Below are positions 47,136-60,441 of a DNA stretch of 64,000 nucleotides, in pieces; within the stretch, counting starts at the first letter, position 1, and each line of letters begins with the position of its first letter. Below the pieces are notes generated by a model that saw only the letters and a list, made by a program, of their open reading frames with translations, searched no databases and was not told where the DNA came from. A program made the position numbers and the translations under genes. The stretch spans positions 478,059,594 to 478,123,593 of the forward strand of contig CM041777.1 in the NCBI GenBank assembly GCA_023374045.1. Reading direction: 5' to 3'. This DNA comes from Limonium bicolor (taxonomy: Eukaryota; Streptophyta; Magnoliopsida; Caryophyllales; Plumbaginaceae).

Positions 47136-47329
47136 TAGATTGGCTTTAGATAGTTGTGACTTTAAAATATAAGTCCAAAATGAAAAAATATATATACAAT
47201 TATTCATCTAAATTCGAGCTTTCATAACAACCCCTAACATGGATATGGTTTGACAACTTAAAAATTTTATATTTTTTATATGTATATATCTATCCATATC
47301 ATCTAGACTTGTGATTCACCATATACAAT

Positions 47330-47942
47330 TTAAAATACAACATATAACAGTAATAATACACCACAAAACAATAATGATACATTATTAGTTAGAAATTGGT
47401 ATATGAGGGAAATATATGATTCACCATATAAGTCTTAACATACATCATACAAATAATAATATAATAATACCCCACAAAACAATAAAAATACATCACCAAA
47501 TAATAGTAATAATATATCACAAAATAATAATGATTTTTTTATTAGTTCTAAAGTTTGTTATCTAATTAACTACTTTTAAGTTAAATAAATTTTAATGAAT
47601 CATATGATCAATTTTACTGAATCATAATATCAAAATTAATAAAAAATATCATCAATTTAGTGTATCATCATAAACGTATAAATAATACACCACAAAACAA
47701 TAATAATACACCACAAAATCATAATGATTTTTTATCGGTTCCGAAGTTTGTTATCTAATTCACCACTTATTAGTTAATGAATCATAATATATGATTCAAC
47801 TTATAAGGCTTAACATATATCAAGCAAATAATAATACACCACAAAACAATAATGATTTTTTTATCGGTTCCAAATGTTGTTATCTAATTCACCACTTATT
47901 AGTTAATGAATCATAATATCAATTTTAATGAATCATGATATC
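47330..47942. repeat. AT-rich imperfect tandem repeats; target of the LARD
   Basis: AATAATACACCACAAAACAA, TAATGATTTTTTTATCGGTT, TTGTTATCTAATTCACCACT and GAATCATAATATCAA blocks recur in the same order at spacings of roughly 100-200 bases. The LARD is inserted in this array, which resumes at 62938 with ATCAATTTAGTGTATCAT (compare 47653). Confidence 0.7.
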
Positions 47943-48744
47943 TGTAACACCCCTACCATTAATACAATGCTTACCGTCCAATCTCCTTACACATCAGATA
48001 CACGCAGCGGATACATACTTACATAATGTGGGTGATACAATGCCGTTAGTCACCCACGTGACTAACAAGGCTACTGCTACTACATACAGCATCGGTCTGA
48101 TGGACCGGAATCCCGAGTGTTACATACCTACCATACACACTCCGTATACCAATAAATGCTACAATCTTCCATTCGATACAATACTTTAAATACAATACAA
48201 TATAATCCACATACCGAGTTTACTAAGATCCTTATACAAATATAATACCTCTTCCAAATTCATATCTACAACTACCCATTCCTCACAAACTACTTACTTC
48301 CTAAGTACAAGGCTGTACCACTTAGTACACCCCTACATCCTACTTCTACTATCCGAATGTAGCCACCGGTCTCTTACCTTGACCATATCCGCTTCGGGTA
48401 CCTGCACACTAAAAACGTTCCCCCTAGGGGGTCAGCTTTCGCTGCGCATGATAACCGCATACCCCGCGTACTAGTGAGGGTACGCCGACCACTTGGTCGA
48501 ATACATGCAGTTCATTTTCATACAAACATACATGCATACATGCTCTTATACACAATATTACAATACATTACGCAAGACATACACACATACATACACTTCA
48601 TTACATACCAGAAGTACAACATAAACCATCCAATACATACTTACCTTTTTCCGAATTACACATACACATTACATACACAATATACAATACTTGTTAGCTT
48701 CATTGTCCACCCGGGTTAATCGGGTGGAGATTACTCTTTTACTC

Positions 48745-48825
48745 GTTACTCCATACATACGCATACATACTCATACTCATACTCATACTCATACATACTT
48801 ACTTACTCTTACTCTTACTCATGTT
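48745..48825. repeat. ACTCAT/CATA microsatellite, length differs between the LARD LTRs
   Basis: CATACTCATACTCATACTCA runs here. The right LTR (59538-59585) has fewer units, so the run has expanded or contracted since the element inserted. Confidence 0.85.
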
Positions 48826-49670
48826 AAGTCGTCGGGACCTCCGGCCCTGGGGACTACTTCCCCCTCCGGGATTTACTTGACTCACCAATCCGGGATGCTA
48901 CCCATTTAAGGGATTTGGGCCGCGGACCAGTTTAAGAGTCAGGAATTGCAGCCAACCTCTTGTGACTCCGCATCCTCACGCGTGGCCGAAGCTATATCGG
49001 ACTTCTACTCATTCCAATTTACTCACTTAAGTTAGGAGTTAGGTAGTTAGGAATTAGCAGAAGTCATTCATGCAAGCCACATACACAATTACAATGCTCA
49101 ATACTCATTTATACAAAATACAATACAACACTTAAGTACAATACACGATTCGAATACAAGTCATCATCATTCATATATTTCATGAATTATACAAACTATT
49201 GTTCAAGACAAATATCAAGAACAATGTAAACAAGCACGAGTAAGTGCAATATAATCCGATTCGTGCATTTATCTTATTAGGTGGTCAAATAAGCACACAA
49301 ATCGGGGTAACCAGATTAGGATACAGGGCATGAAGAAATCATACCTTTCACCGTTGACTTTGGACTCACCGACTCCCTTCGGTGTTCAACTATTTGAATC
49401 CTATCACATACATACAGTTGGATGGTTAATCATCCATAATTAACCTTACTTATTACCTTCCAAAAGTTTCCTAGTTCATACTTACTAACTCTTTGTTACT
49501 TAATTACATTTACTTAAGTTATTTACTTACAATTATTTTCTAAGCTTGTTTATAGCCTTAATGACCATTAAACATCATTAGTTATGTCTTAATCATCTTA
49601 TACAATCATTACCCATCCTTACCCTACCTTAGAATAGCTTTAACACACATTCTGGAAGAATTTTTAGTAG

Positions 49671-49982
49671 TGTCCGGGTTTACAAACCCGGACCATAGTG
49701 CTTGGTCAGTCTCGGGTGGAATTTAAGTGTGGTCCGGGTTTAGGGCTGGGTTTACAAACCCGGACCATGCAGTTGCAGTACTCTCGGGTGTAAATTTTGG
49801 GTGGTCCGGGTTTAGGGGTTGGTTTGCAAACCCGGACCATTCCTTTGCAAAACTCTCGGGTGTATTTTAGGGGTGGTCCGGGTTTAGGTCTTGGTTTGCA
49901 AACCCGGACCATCCATTCTGAAATACCTTCTGCTGTTTTTTTGACATGTCCGGGTTTGTGTACTTGTTTACAAACCCGGACA
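49671..49982 (+). repeat. CCGGGTTT hairpin array, 5 units, in the left LARD LTR
   Basis: Hairpins start near 49671, 49731, 49803, 49875 and 49948, mostly 72 bases apart. Each reads GGTCCGGGTTTAGG or TGTCCGGGTTT, a loop, then CAAACCCGGACC. Spacers of three units carry CTCGGGTG; the last has ACCTTCTGCTG, close to the TTTCTGCC spacer of E2 and LTR A. The first unit has lost its loop and is an almost perfect palindrome. Confidence 0.9.
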
Positions 49983-52161
49983 AGTTACAATATTGTAAAA
50001 TATATATGTTTTTGATTATGTTTCAACTCCAAACTTCTACCAATCTCTTCCCCCATATTCCTACATATAATCTAGCGTGTTTTGATCTTAATTAAGCAAT
50101 CAAAACTAGCCTAATCCATCTCCATACCAATCTGTTACAAACCACCTTCCACTGTCAATTTTCCTCTGTTACAGTTGTTCTTTCTTCCACATATGTTACA
50201 GATTTTTACTCTATTCTTTCCAATAATATTGTGGCTCTTTCATTGCCTCATTTACATTATACTCAACCTAAGTCTTACTCAGTACAATGCTCTTTTCACT
50301 AACTCCTACCTACTAATTCTTCCTTGTTTCTCCAACACATTTCAATACTCTTTGCTACAAATTTTAGATCTTTTCATTCTCTTACCACAACTACTACTCC
50401 TTAGTTACCAAATCATCTCTACTAAATCCCAATACACACCTTGGTTCTCCCATTCACCAAGTCATTCTTAATGCACAATTCCTACTAAAATTTCGCCATA
50501 GTTCACCTACAATTTCTACTTATCCTCATCCACACTTTTTCACCAAAATCATCCCTATTCTAGCCACACCCTTACAAGGGTCCTACCAGCATTCAAAACA
50601 TTATCTCAATACATCAATACTCCATCAATTATAATACCAATACATCATTACTTCCTCAATCCACCATACTAATTCACATACACAATTTATTTGGCTCTAA
50701 GGCCTACAATCCCAATACAAACTCATAAATACTCAAACTTCCACAAACCACGATACTAATACAATAGTTTAGGTTATTTATTTGTTCACCCATTCCCATT
50801 ACTCTAATGCATTAAAATATAGCATTGATAAAGAGCTCTTACCTTTAAGCTCTTATTTCCTCTTCCTTTTCTATTCCTTCTTCTCTCTTTCTTGTACAAT
50901 CGGTCACATGGGGAATGGAGTTGCCAAACTCCATTCCCATCACCCAATACACACAAAATAAGTGCAATTAATATACTAACCCTTGATTTATACTAATCCT
51001 TTGAAATGTTCAAAACACAAATTCTAGGGTTTACCTTTGGAGTGTTTTAGGAGGGGTTTTAGCCCTTGGTTTGAGAAGGTGATTCCACCACCATTGCAAG
51101 TTTGAGATTATGCTCAAAAGAGAGAGAGAAAACAAGGCATTACATAGGGGTAAAAATCGGTTATGAAAGTAAATGGTGAGAACATGAGTTTTTCATGTAG
51201 ATTTTTACCTTAATGGAGAGAGGAGACTCCAAGCTACACATTAATGCCATTTTCTTCACCAATGGGGTTTACCCACGAAAATGAACTTCCTCATTTTTGG
51301 ATTTTGAAAAGAGGGAAGTGTAGAAAATGATGAGGGGAGTTCAAATATGTAATTTGTTTTTGATTTGGAGCTTGCATGTGGCTAGAGCAAGAGGATGAAG
51401 AGGGCTGCCATGGAAGCTTGTGGAGAGCTTCAAAAATCGCCAGATGCAGAGGGGAGAAAGAGAGGAGGTCGGCTGGGTGAGAAAAACGGAAGAGAGAGAG
51501 TAGAGAATGAGAGAGTGAGGTGAGAGAAAAGGTTAAAGCACTTTTCTACTTTTTCTATTTTACATTTTGGTTCCCTTTACTTATTAGCTAGTTACATGTG
51601 TGTGTGAGGGTTATTTGACCCATTAAAAATCGGCCCCACACATTACTACTAGTTGGAGCGTTTTTCGTCTTTTACAGAAAATGCTCGTTATTTTACCCGG
51701 TTTCGGTACTATTCACTAACCGGGCCCGTTTTCCGGAATTTTCTCGTCTCTTTATTTTTATTGGTTATTAAGCTTTCGTTAATGCTTAATTATTGTTTTT
51801 TGATGAATTATAATTTTTACGGGTTCGTTTGACCACTTAGAGTCACGTTTTCGGGTTTTCTCGAAAAACGTACACTAAAGCTCTATTAGCGTTTTAATAC
51901 ATTATTTGGATCCGTTTTCTTCGGGAGTTGTTCCCATCTATTATTTAGGCCTTATTAAGGCTTTAGAATCCATATAATATGCTAACCGAGGTCTCATACC
52001 TCCTATGGTTATTTAACACTTATTTAGCGTTTTTCGCTTTTTAAGCGTTTCTTTATTTCTTTGGATTTATTTTTCCTTACCAAAATTACTTAGGCACCAT
52101 TAAGCCATTAAATACCTATTAGGATCATTTTAATCACTATATTTAAGGTCGGGGTATTTCA

Positions 52162-52176
52162 ATCTACCCCCCTTAA
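52162..52176 (-). other. Polypurine tract of the LARD
   Basis: The minus strand reads TTAAGGGGGGTAGAT directly before the LTR start TGAAATACCCC. Upstream of it is TTTGAGGACAAAGTTC, the usual context in chromovirus-type elements (TCGAGGACGAA..TTAAGGGGGG). Confidence 0.85.
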
Positions 52177-55100
52177 GAACTTTGTCCTCAAAGTTGTTCG
52201 AGGTTACTGGATTACTTTACTTACTCATTCCTACATGTCTAATACCAAAGCCATACATTCTACTCCTTACAATTCCCAATTTCATTACTCAAGGTTTCTA
52301 CATTCCATACCATACCAATATACCATAATTACTCCAATCCACATCACATGCAACCATCCGGTTTTACTCTACAAGGTTTATACATACATACAGTGCAAAG
52401 CTATTCCCAAAGCAATGCAACACACATCACAATCCCGCAGGCACTCAGGTCATCTCGACACAGGACTCCTCTATGTCCTGCTGCCCTTGGAATAATACAA
52501 TATGCTACACTACTATCTTCTCCGGTATAAGCTTCTAACCAAATCCTTATTCTTAGTCTAAGGAAAATCCTTCCCAACAGCTAATTAGAAATCTTTCTAA
52601 AGCATCCAGCTCCAAGTTCCAATTTATATTCATTACTTCTATCCTATGTGTGATTCTTGTGACCACTTGAGGGGAGCTTCAAGAATCATTCAACCCTGAT
52701 GTGATCAGCATCAGTGTTGAACTATCTCTCCACCCCAATTTGTGTTCGGTTCCCCTTGATCTGATCAGGATCAAGTTCGACTTCCCACATCAGTTTCAAA
52801 CAAACAATTAGTTTAATTGTTTTCATTTTCTATCTTTTTACCCATTCTAGTCGTGATTACGAATTCATACATCTCCAAAGGATGGAATCAATCCATCAAT
52901 CATCCTCTCTCTACTTCCCAAATGCTTTACTCCGTGGTTCAATACCTAAATGCTCATTTCATCAACCTTCATTACTTCCATCCATTACTCACCATCATCT
53001 CCAATATTCTAACTAAGGAATACTATACCTATGAGATTTAGTTGCCTTCAATTTGATTCAAATAATTTACCTACGATTCCACTACTCATAAACTTCATTC
53101 ATCTACTACTCTCATTCATTTCGTACTACTTCTTCAAAGGCTACAATACTTGTGGAGCTCCGTCCACTACTCATTACTCTTCTTTACCAATACTCTTACA
53201 CTGGTGTTACCAGATGGGTATATTCATCCTATGGTATTTGCATGTCTAATGCCTAGTTACCATAATTACAATATGAATGAGTAGTTATGTTTATTTAACA
53301 TAGTATCAATCATCAATTTGGTTCTCATTGTGCTATGCACATTATGGTTTATGTGTTTTATTCACAAAACTTGCATTAAGCGGTTTTCGCTCTACCCCCC
53401 TTAAAAGGGATTACGCCCACGTAATCTACCATATGTTATTATTATTAAACATTGGTTTAATCAGTTTGGGCAAACTGAAGCGTTTAGCTTCACTACGGTA
53501 TACTATATAATATGCTCTGGTCAACAGGGTCTTAACCATACCAACGGTTTAGTCTTTGCACCAAGAGTTCCAATATGAGTTTATTTAACTCATATTTAAT
53601 TCGGTTCTAGCCTAATCGGCTTCAAGGCATTAATAGCCATTGTATTATACTCCTAGCTAGGGCCCACTAGCTTCTGCTGCGCAACCCTGATAACTTGGGT
53701 TATTCACCCCTCTTGTTATCCTTAATGTGCTATATATCACCTTCTTATCCGTCTATTATGGGAATAAGGTTTACTAAACAAATGCGGTATTCTTTCACCG
53801 TGTTTGGACTCAATGAGTTTAATATTTATACCCAGCTCTCTGGTAATCTTCTGCACATGCTATTCGTGCTTCTACGATTATTCGTTAAGTTCCTCCGACT
53901 TATTGTCAGGCGAGGTTAAGCCACTATTTAGTTATAGCGCTTCCTCTATTGTCAATAGCTTCTGGATTACACCAGTTCTTCTGGTTCAGTACAAGTGTTC
54001 TTCACTTGTATGACCTTGCATTTCCTATGCGTCGGTCCTAGTGACTTCCTTGTATCTCCTTTCACCTTATATTCCAATGGAATTCACATCTTGGGATTAC
54101 TAGTGTGTTGTACACTCTTCGTGCTTCTTTGGCCTTAGGCCGCACTGTATGTTGCTAAGCTTGCTTGACTGGCTTATGCCATGTTCGTGGTGAAAGGAAA
54201 GATTTACTACGATTTACATTCTCCAAATCCCTAGCCATCTCATTAGATCCTTAGCTGAACAAGTGCAATGCCAAAACACTCAGTCATACAGAGTGCAGAG
54301 GCGTAAACGCTTGACAGTAAGTCACTTATGTGATAGAAGGAATATTTCTGCCTGTCATCTCGTACTTATACTCCATGTCATTATCTGCTACTTCCTCATA
54401 TCGGTCGCTTGTTGCGCACCGTATTCTTACTCATTATACAACATCGTTTTTACTGTTTCTGTTACTGTGATAGTTTCTCTTTACTCATTGCCGTTGTCAT
54501 TGGCACCATTCCCTTATGGTATGAATACCCTGGGGTTCCCAATGTTCGTGTGTATGACGGTTGTCGTAGCATACCGTAATTTTATTATCTTCCCAATGTG
54601 GAGATGTCTTATTCCACTTAGGTTTCATGTGTAGGTTAGCTTACCTCACAATACTTCCTCATTCATGATATAGTTTGCCAACTAACGTGGTTGACCAAGG
54701 ATGAAGTGGTTTATCGGGTTGCAAGCTCTCTTGAGCGTTGGTCATTCGTGGTGTGCAATGTGCACTCACATTGATTGTTTTTGACAACTATTGTCTTCCA
54801 GTGCTGAGCATTGGTTTAGGCTCTAACTGTGTAGTTTTACTTGTATGTATATTACCAGGACATCCCAAGAAACTTCAAGGGTTTTCTGGTCCCGTTCTCC
54901 AATTGGAGGGTATTCTATCACTGACAAGTGAAGGTTCTTGTTGAGGGGTGTGCATCCACTCATAAGTCTCGTGACGAGGTTTATCATGTTGGTCTTTATG
55001 CAATGGTTCTCCACATGTATAGGTGCATATAGGTATGCTTAATCCTTTACGTTGTAATGGTTTGGAAATCTCATTTCCTTATTCCATCGCCCCTTGACAA

Positions 55101-57824
55101 TATTCATAAGCGTAGGCTTACTGTTATAATAGATGGAAGCCTTTCCAGGGGTTCACATCTTCACCACATTGGTGGTCTTTGGCTAACGAGGGGGGGTACC
55201 TTCCCTTGGGTTTCTCGTAGTGTCCAAGTGTGGACTAGGCCAATGTTGGCATTATCATGATTCTTATGCCTCTGTGCTACCATTGCTACATAAGGCATGA
55301 AGGTAATTAAAAGCTTGTCAACTGTATACTAGACTGATGCTCTAGTGACAGTGACACTGAGTTGGCCATTACTCTAAGCCACTCATAAGGTTGGGTTTGG
55401 ATCGATGGTCCAGTTATTGATTTCTTGTCGTACGAGGCAATATCTCTCGCAGGTCTTGTTAACAATTGGTGCCGGTTTTGCAACCGTTTAAGTTTATATA
55501 ACGTATTTGGTTTACGACTTCTGAGCCGTATTGCTGCAAGCTATGCTCTTTGCAAGCTGCTTATACATGTTTCCACTCCATGTATACCGTCATAGGTTGG
55601 AGATAGTATTGGGCTCCATGGTAAGTCGTGGCATCACACTTCCGTTCACAGGAGACTCTTAGGCAATCTGGTGTTGATCAGTGCCTTTTGTAGACTAGGG
55701 TATTTCCTGTCAAGTGAAATCCCTTCGGTGTCTTAACCGAGTGTTCGTTCTAACTTCCGTGCTTTTTTCATGTCGCTGTTGTTCGACTGTTGTAATTCAG
55801 ACACCCTTTGAGGATTGCTCCTGAGTGCTGTTGAATCATGCCGTTACATCCGGCTAACGTTTATGATATGTTATCACCATACCGCCTTGTGGTATTGTAT
55901 TTGAGTTATTCCCTTGGGGTTATGACGTCTCCCATCCTTGGGTAGACTGTCTACACTTGCTCATAGTGTTTAAGACTAGGTTTAATATCCACTTCAATGA
56001 TGGATTTTTCTTCGTGGTAATCTTGTGATTGCTCTTGGGAATTCCGTCCCGTTTGTTGAGCATCGTTGTGATTACTTTAGGCATTTGCCTTGCTGAGTTC
56101 AGCCTGGGTATACTTTCCAGCTGTCATGTACTTGCTTGATGTCTTTGAGACATATCCAATGTCTATACTCATTACTCTGCGCCTTTTGCGCTTCCTAATT
56201 CTCATTCCTCATCTTCAGATGGGTTCTCTAAATTCTTTTATGCTAATTACTTAGCTGAGTTCCTTCTCCTTGATTGTCTGAGGTGTCCAGTTGTTCTGGT
56301 TTAAACTTACTCGTGGTCCGTAGAACGGAGTTGACTACTTCCCGTGCGTCGCACACTACATGTATACATACGTGGGGAACCATATTGATACGTTACCACT
56401 TACCCAACTATATGTCAGGCCCGCAAGCTCCTTCGGAGTGCGGTTGTCCCACATCCCGTAACGGGTACACTCGTAGTGTTCGTCACACGCCTAGGTGAAG
56501 TATTCTATTGTCAGCTCCTCTTGTATCAATCTATGATACTCACCGTAATTCTGTTGGTTTTGTTTAAAAAATCCAAAGTTTAAAAGAAAAGTTGTGGTTT
56601 TGAAAGAAGATCTTTGGGTTTTGAAACAATGGTTCGGTGTTAAAAGAAGTTCTACATGGCATAGCCATGTTTGTGGTCTTGACCAAGTCCAGCTTCCCGC
56701 TGACTGGTATGTTCTAAATACTGTGGTTGGGCCGTTAGGCCTTTCCAAGGTTCCATACGTCTGGTTGTTAGGATGTGTGATCCTGTGGTTGTTTCATTAT
56801 GGTCTCAGCACATTACTATGTACTTGTGACGTGTTAGGGTTCCTCTGTATGTTCCTGTCCTTGCTGCACTTGCCGTGGCAAGTGCGTGGTATTGGTGGTT
56901 TTTGGGTAAACCTACACCGGTCACGGTATGGTTTTCACTGGTACTTGATAGTCTTGTTGACTCTTCCCTCGATCTTATCGATCTATAATTCGTATACTCG
57001 ATCTTTTAGTAGCTTCTTGGTGGTCTAGACGTGGCTGTCGTAGATCTGGGTACTTCTCCATTCCGTGGAGATTCCCGTTCTATTTGGTCTAGTGTTGTTC
57101 CTTGTGACTCGTTCCCACACATTCGTGGTGGTTACTGAGCCTACCTCGTTTAGGCACCACTCTTGTAGTCCTATTGGATTATATCTCATGGTCGTTCTTG
57201 CAGTTGTCTGAGCTATACCGGCCAGGTATTGCATCCTTAATGGCGCCGTAGTTTTGAAGTTAACCGCTTCCGACTATGTCCTTAGTCAGCTAGCATACCG
57301 TTGGTGGTATTATTCAAGTATCACTATCCCGTAGACTTGTGTCTCGGGTTCCGTTGCTGCTCCCTTTTCCATTCCGTTGCACGGTTAGTGCTTCTTTCCT
57401 GCTGTTGGTTGACTAGCTAGGTTTCGCGACTGCTAAGCACGTCGCCCCATGCTGTTGTAAGTCGCAGCCTCCTCGTGGTTGGAGTGCTCATCCTACCGCT
57501 ATTAAGTGCGGGTGTTGTGGTTCAACCGGGATCCCTCCCCGGGTCTTCCATTTCTGGGAATCTACGATATGTCCGGTTCTTTCCTCTTGTAGGAATAACC
57601 CATTACTGCCAGATCGGGTTTTCCCGAGTATGAGAGGGCTTTTCCTCTCTCTGGCGTCCTTTCCCAAGTTATACAAGGGGGATGCGGAGGGCGGGTCTGG
57701 TATTGTAGGTATCCGGTACTCACCGGTAGTTCCTAACTAGCATATCTCTAATGCTAACACTCAGCCCTTAGCCCTAAGCTTCCAATTCCTAACTCGGTAT
57801 TTCCTAGACTCGGTATTTCCAGTC
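52177..57824 (-). other. Internal region of the LARD, apparently noncoding
   Basis: Composition is balanced but all frames are short. The longest (56594-57028 plus, 144 residues; 54263-54634 plus, 123 residues) lie antisense to the element and have no known motif. A second polypurine-like block lies at 53391-53407. A stretch at about 54190-54330 resembles LTR B (21050-21200): both share CCAAAACACTCAGTC and a GTAGAAGCGTAAAC-like run. Two TGATCA-centred palindromes lie at 52694-52722 and 52754-52782. The region may supply packaging and replication signals rather than protein. Confidence 0.6.
53391..53407 (-). other. Second polypurine-like tract inside the LARD
   Basis: The minus strand reads CCTTTTAAGGGGGGTAGAG, preceded by ACGTGGGCGTAATC. 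This resembles the true tract at 52162 with its upstream GAGGAC context. It could be an extra plus-strand primer or the scar of an older LTR junction. Confidence 0.55.
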
Positions 57825-57848
57825 ATCAGAGCGATACTTCGCTCTGAT
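57825..57848. other. Perfect hairpin overlapping the LARD primer site
   Basis: ATCAGAGCGA (57825-57834), loop TACT, then TCGCTCTGAT (57839-57848): a 10-bp perfect stem. One arm covers eight of the twelve primer-site bases. Confidence 0.85.
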
Positions 57849-57852
57849 ACCA
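57841..57852 (-). other. Primer-binding site of the LARD (Met-tRNA initiator)
   Basis: The minus strand reads GTTACA-AAAAG-TGGTATCAGAGC, five bases inside the 5' LTR. TGGTATCAGAGC is complementary to the 3' end of initiator Met-tRNA, the usual primer for plant chromoviruses and Copia elements. The match extends 12 bases, then departs from the full 18-base consensus. Confidence 0.9.
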
Positions 57853-58421
57853 CTTTTTGTAACACCCCTACCATTAATACAATGCTTACCGTCCAATCTC
57901 CTTACACATCAGATACACGCAGCGGATACATACTTACATAATGTGGGTGATACAATGTCGTTAGTCACCCACGTGACTAACAAGGCTACTGCTACTACAT
58001 ACAGCATCGGTCTGATGGACCGGAATCCCGAGTGTTACATACCTACCATACACACTCCGTATAGCAATAAATGCTACAATCTTCCATTCGATACAATACT
58101 TTAAATACAATACAATATAATCCACATACCGAGTTTACTAAGATCCTTATACAAATATAATACCTCTTCCAAATTCATATCTACAACTACCCATTCCTCA
58201 CAAACTACTTACTTCCTAAGTACAAGGCTGTACCACTTAGTACACCCCTACATCCTACTTCTACTATCCGAATGTAGCCACCGGTCTCTTACCTTGACCA
58301 TATCCGCTTCGGGTACCTGCACACTAAAAGCGTTCCCCCTAGGGGGTCAGCTTTCGCTGCGCATGATAACCGCATACCCCGCGTACTAGTGAGGGTACGC
58401 CGACCACTTGGTCGAATACAT

Positions 58422-59284
58422 TAGGGGTGGCAATTCGGGTTAATGGGTCGGGTTGAAGTTCACCCATACCCGACCCGATTAAAATTGTATTGACCCATAC
58501 CCGACCCAATAATAATCGGGTTACAAATTATCAACCCATACCCGACCCATATAAAATGATCAAACCCATACCCGACCCGTATAACCCAACATAATTAGGC
58601 TATGCAAAATTTAAAAGACCTGGAATTAAATTTTGTATATGGTTGCTCAAAGGGAGTTACAAATGAATGAAATCTTACATTCAATATGGTAGATATTCCA
58701 GAGTTTTCATTATCCTCCGTATTTTTTCTTTTTCCACATACATGTCGTGCTCAGTAGCACTTAACAGAAGAAGATGATGTGTACGCGCCTGGGCCAAATA
58801 TAACTGTATTTTCTCCTTCAGAATATAGAATCAAAACATAGACAAAAATCTTCAGAGTACAGAAGAGATAGGACCACAGTGGGAGCTGTGGAGGAGAGAG
58901 CAGCACACTGTCTTTTGACAATCCACATAACGAATACTCTTGTTTTTGCTTTATAAAGAAATACAACAAAGTAATATTATCAAATAAACAACCTCTCATC
59001 AAAAAATACTACATAATCTATATTATACTAATAGTAGGTTAGCACTTAGTATTATATTTATATTTTTATCTAATTATTTATTTATTATTATTTTTAATAA
59101 AATAAAATAAACGGGTCGGGTTGACTACGGGTTAGGACTTTGAACCCATACCCAACCCAAAAATTTAATAGGTAACCCATACCCGACCCAATAATTAAAT
59201 GGGTCAATAATCATGACCCAAACCCACTATTTTCGGGTTGGGTATAGGTCGGGTTATCGGGTTGAATAACAATTGCCACCCCTA
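58422..59284. mobile_element. hAT-like non-autonomous element (863 bp) in the LARD 5' LTR
   Basis: Perfect 14-bp inverted ends TAGGGGTGGCAATT / AATTGCCACCCCTA, flanked by the 8-bp duplication GAATACAT (58414-58421 and 59285-59292). The other LTR shows the empty site, with a single GAATACAT. Both ends carry several subterminal CCCATACCCGACCC words or their complements, typical of hAT transposase binding regions. The middle (about 58600-59030) includes an 83-codon minus-strand frame (59002-58751) that I do not recognise. No transposase. Confidence 0.9.
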
Positions 59285-60441
59285 GAATACATGCAGTTCA
59301 TTTTCATACAAACATACATGCATACATGCTCTTATACACAATATTACAATACATTACGCAAGACATACACACATACATACACTTCATTACATACTAGAAG
59401 TACAACATAAACCATCCAATACATACTTACCTTTTTCCGAATTACACATACACATTACATACACAATATACAATACTTGGTAGCTTCATTGGTCCACCCG
59501 GGTTAATCGGGTGGAGATTACTCTTTTACTCGTTACTCCATACATACGCATACATACTCATACATACTTACTTACTCTTACTCTTACTCATGTTAAGTCG
59601 TCGGGACCTCCGGCACTGGGGACTACTCCGTCCCACCTCCGGGATTTACTTGACTCACCAATCCGGGATGCTACCCATTTAAGGGATTTGGGCCGCGGAC
59701 CAGTTTAAGAGTCAGGAATTGCAGCCAACCTCTTGTGACTCCGCATCCTCACGCGTGGCCGAAGCTATATCGGACTTTTACTCATTCCAATTTACTCACT
59801 TAAGTTAGGAGTTAGGTAGTTAGGAATTAGCAGAAGTCATTCATGCAAGCCACATACACAATTACAATGCTCAATACTCATTTATACAAAATACAATACA
59901 ACACTTAAGTACAATACACGATTCGAATACAAGTCATCATCATTCATATATTTCATGAATTATACAAACTATTGTTCAAGACAAATATCAAGAACAATGT
60001 AAACAAGCACGAGTAAGTGCAATATAATCCGATTCGTGCATTTATCTTATTAGGTGGTCAAATAAGCACACAAATCGGGGTAACCAGATTAGGATACAGG
60101 GCATGAAGAAATCATACCTTTCACCGTTGACTTTGGACTCACCGACTCCCTTCGGTGTTCAACTATTTGAATCCTATCACATACATACAGTTGGATGGTT
60201 AATCATCCATAATTAACCTTACTTATTACCTTCCAAAAGTTTCCTAGTTCATACTTACTAACTCTTTGTTACTTAATTACATTTACTTAAGTTATTTACT
60301 TACAATTATTTTCTAAGCTTGTTTATAGCCTTAATGACCATTAAACATCATTAGTTATGTCTTAATCATCTTATACAATCATTACCCATCCTTACCCTAC
60401 CTTAGAATAGCTTTAACACACATTCTGGAAGAATTTTAGTA

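Larger units (their letters stand above)
47943..52161 (-). repeat. 3' LTR of the LARD (4219 bp)
   Basis: Plus-strand reading starts TGTAACACCCCTACC and ends GGTCGGGGTATTTCA. It carries a (ACTCAT)n/(CATA)n microsatellite (48745-48825), the five-unit hairpin array (49671-49982) and AG-rich stretches (51110-51540). Open frames within (for example 48474-48719 and 50175-50471) are unsupported. The array-derived frames spell repeated CKP.PKPGP words. Confidence 0.9.

Noticed and set aside
46901..47207. Minus-strand frame containing GFEPRTLGSRIPLLYRP
   Set aside because: This is a translation of the antisense of a tRNA-like sequence, a known source of spurious proteins.
49706..50015. Open frames on both strands with repeated CKP.PKPGP words (also 60478-60868 and 18228-18568)
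   Set aside because: They are translations of the CCGGGTTT hairpin repeats on both strands, change frame at each unit and have no gene context.
56594..57028. 144-residue plus-strand frame in the LARD interior
   Set aside because: Antisense to the element, no motif recognised, composition like the surrounding noncoding DNA, and a frame of this length is expected by chance in 5.7 kb.
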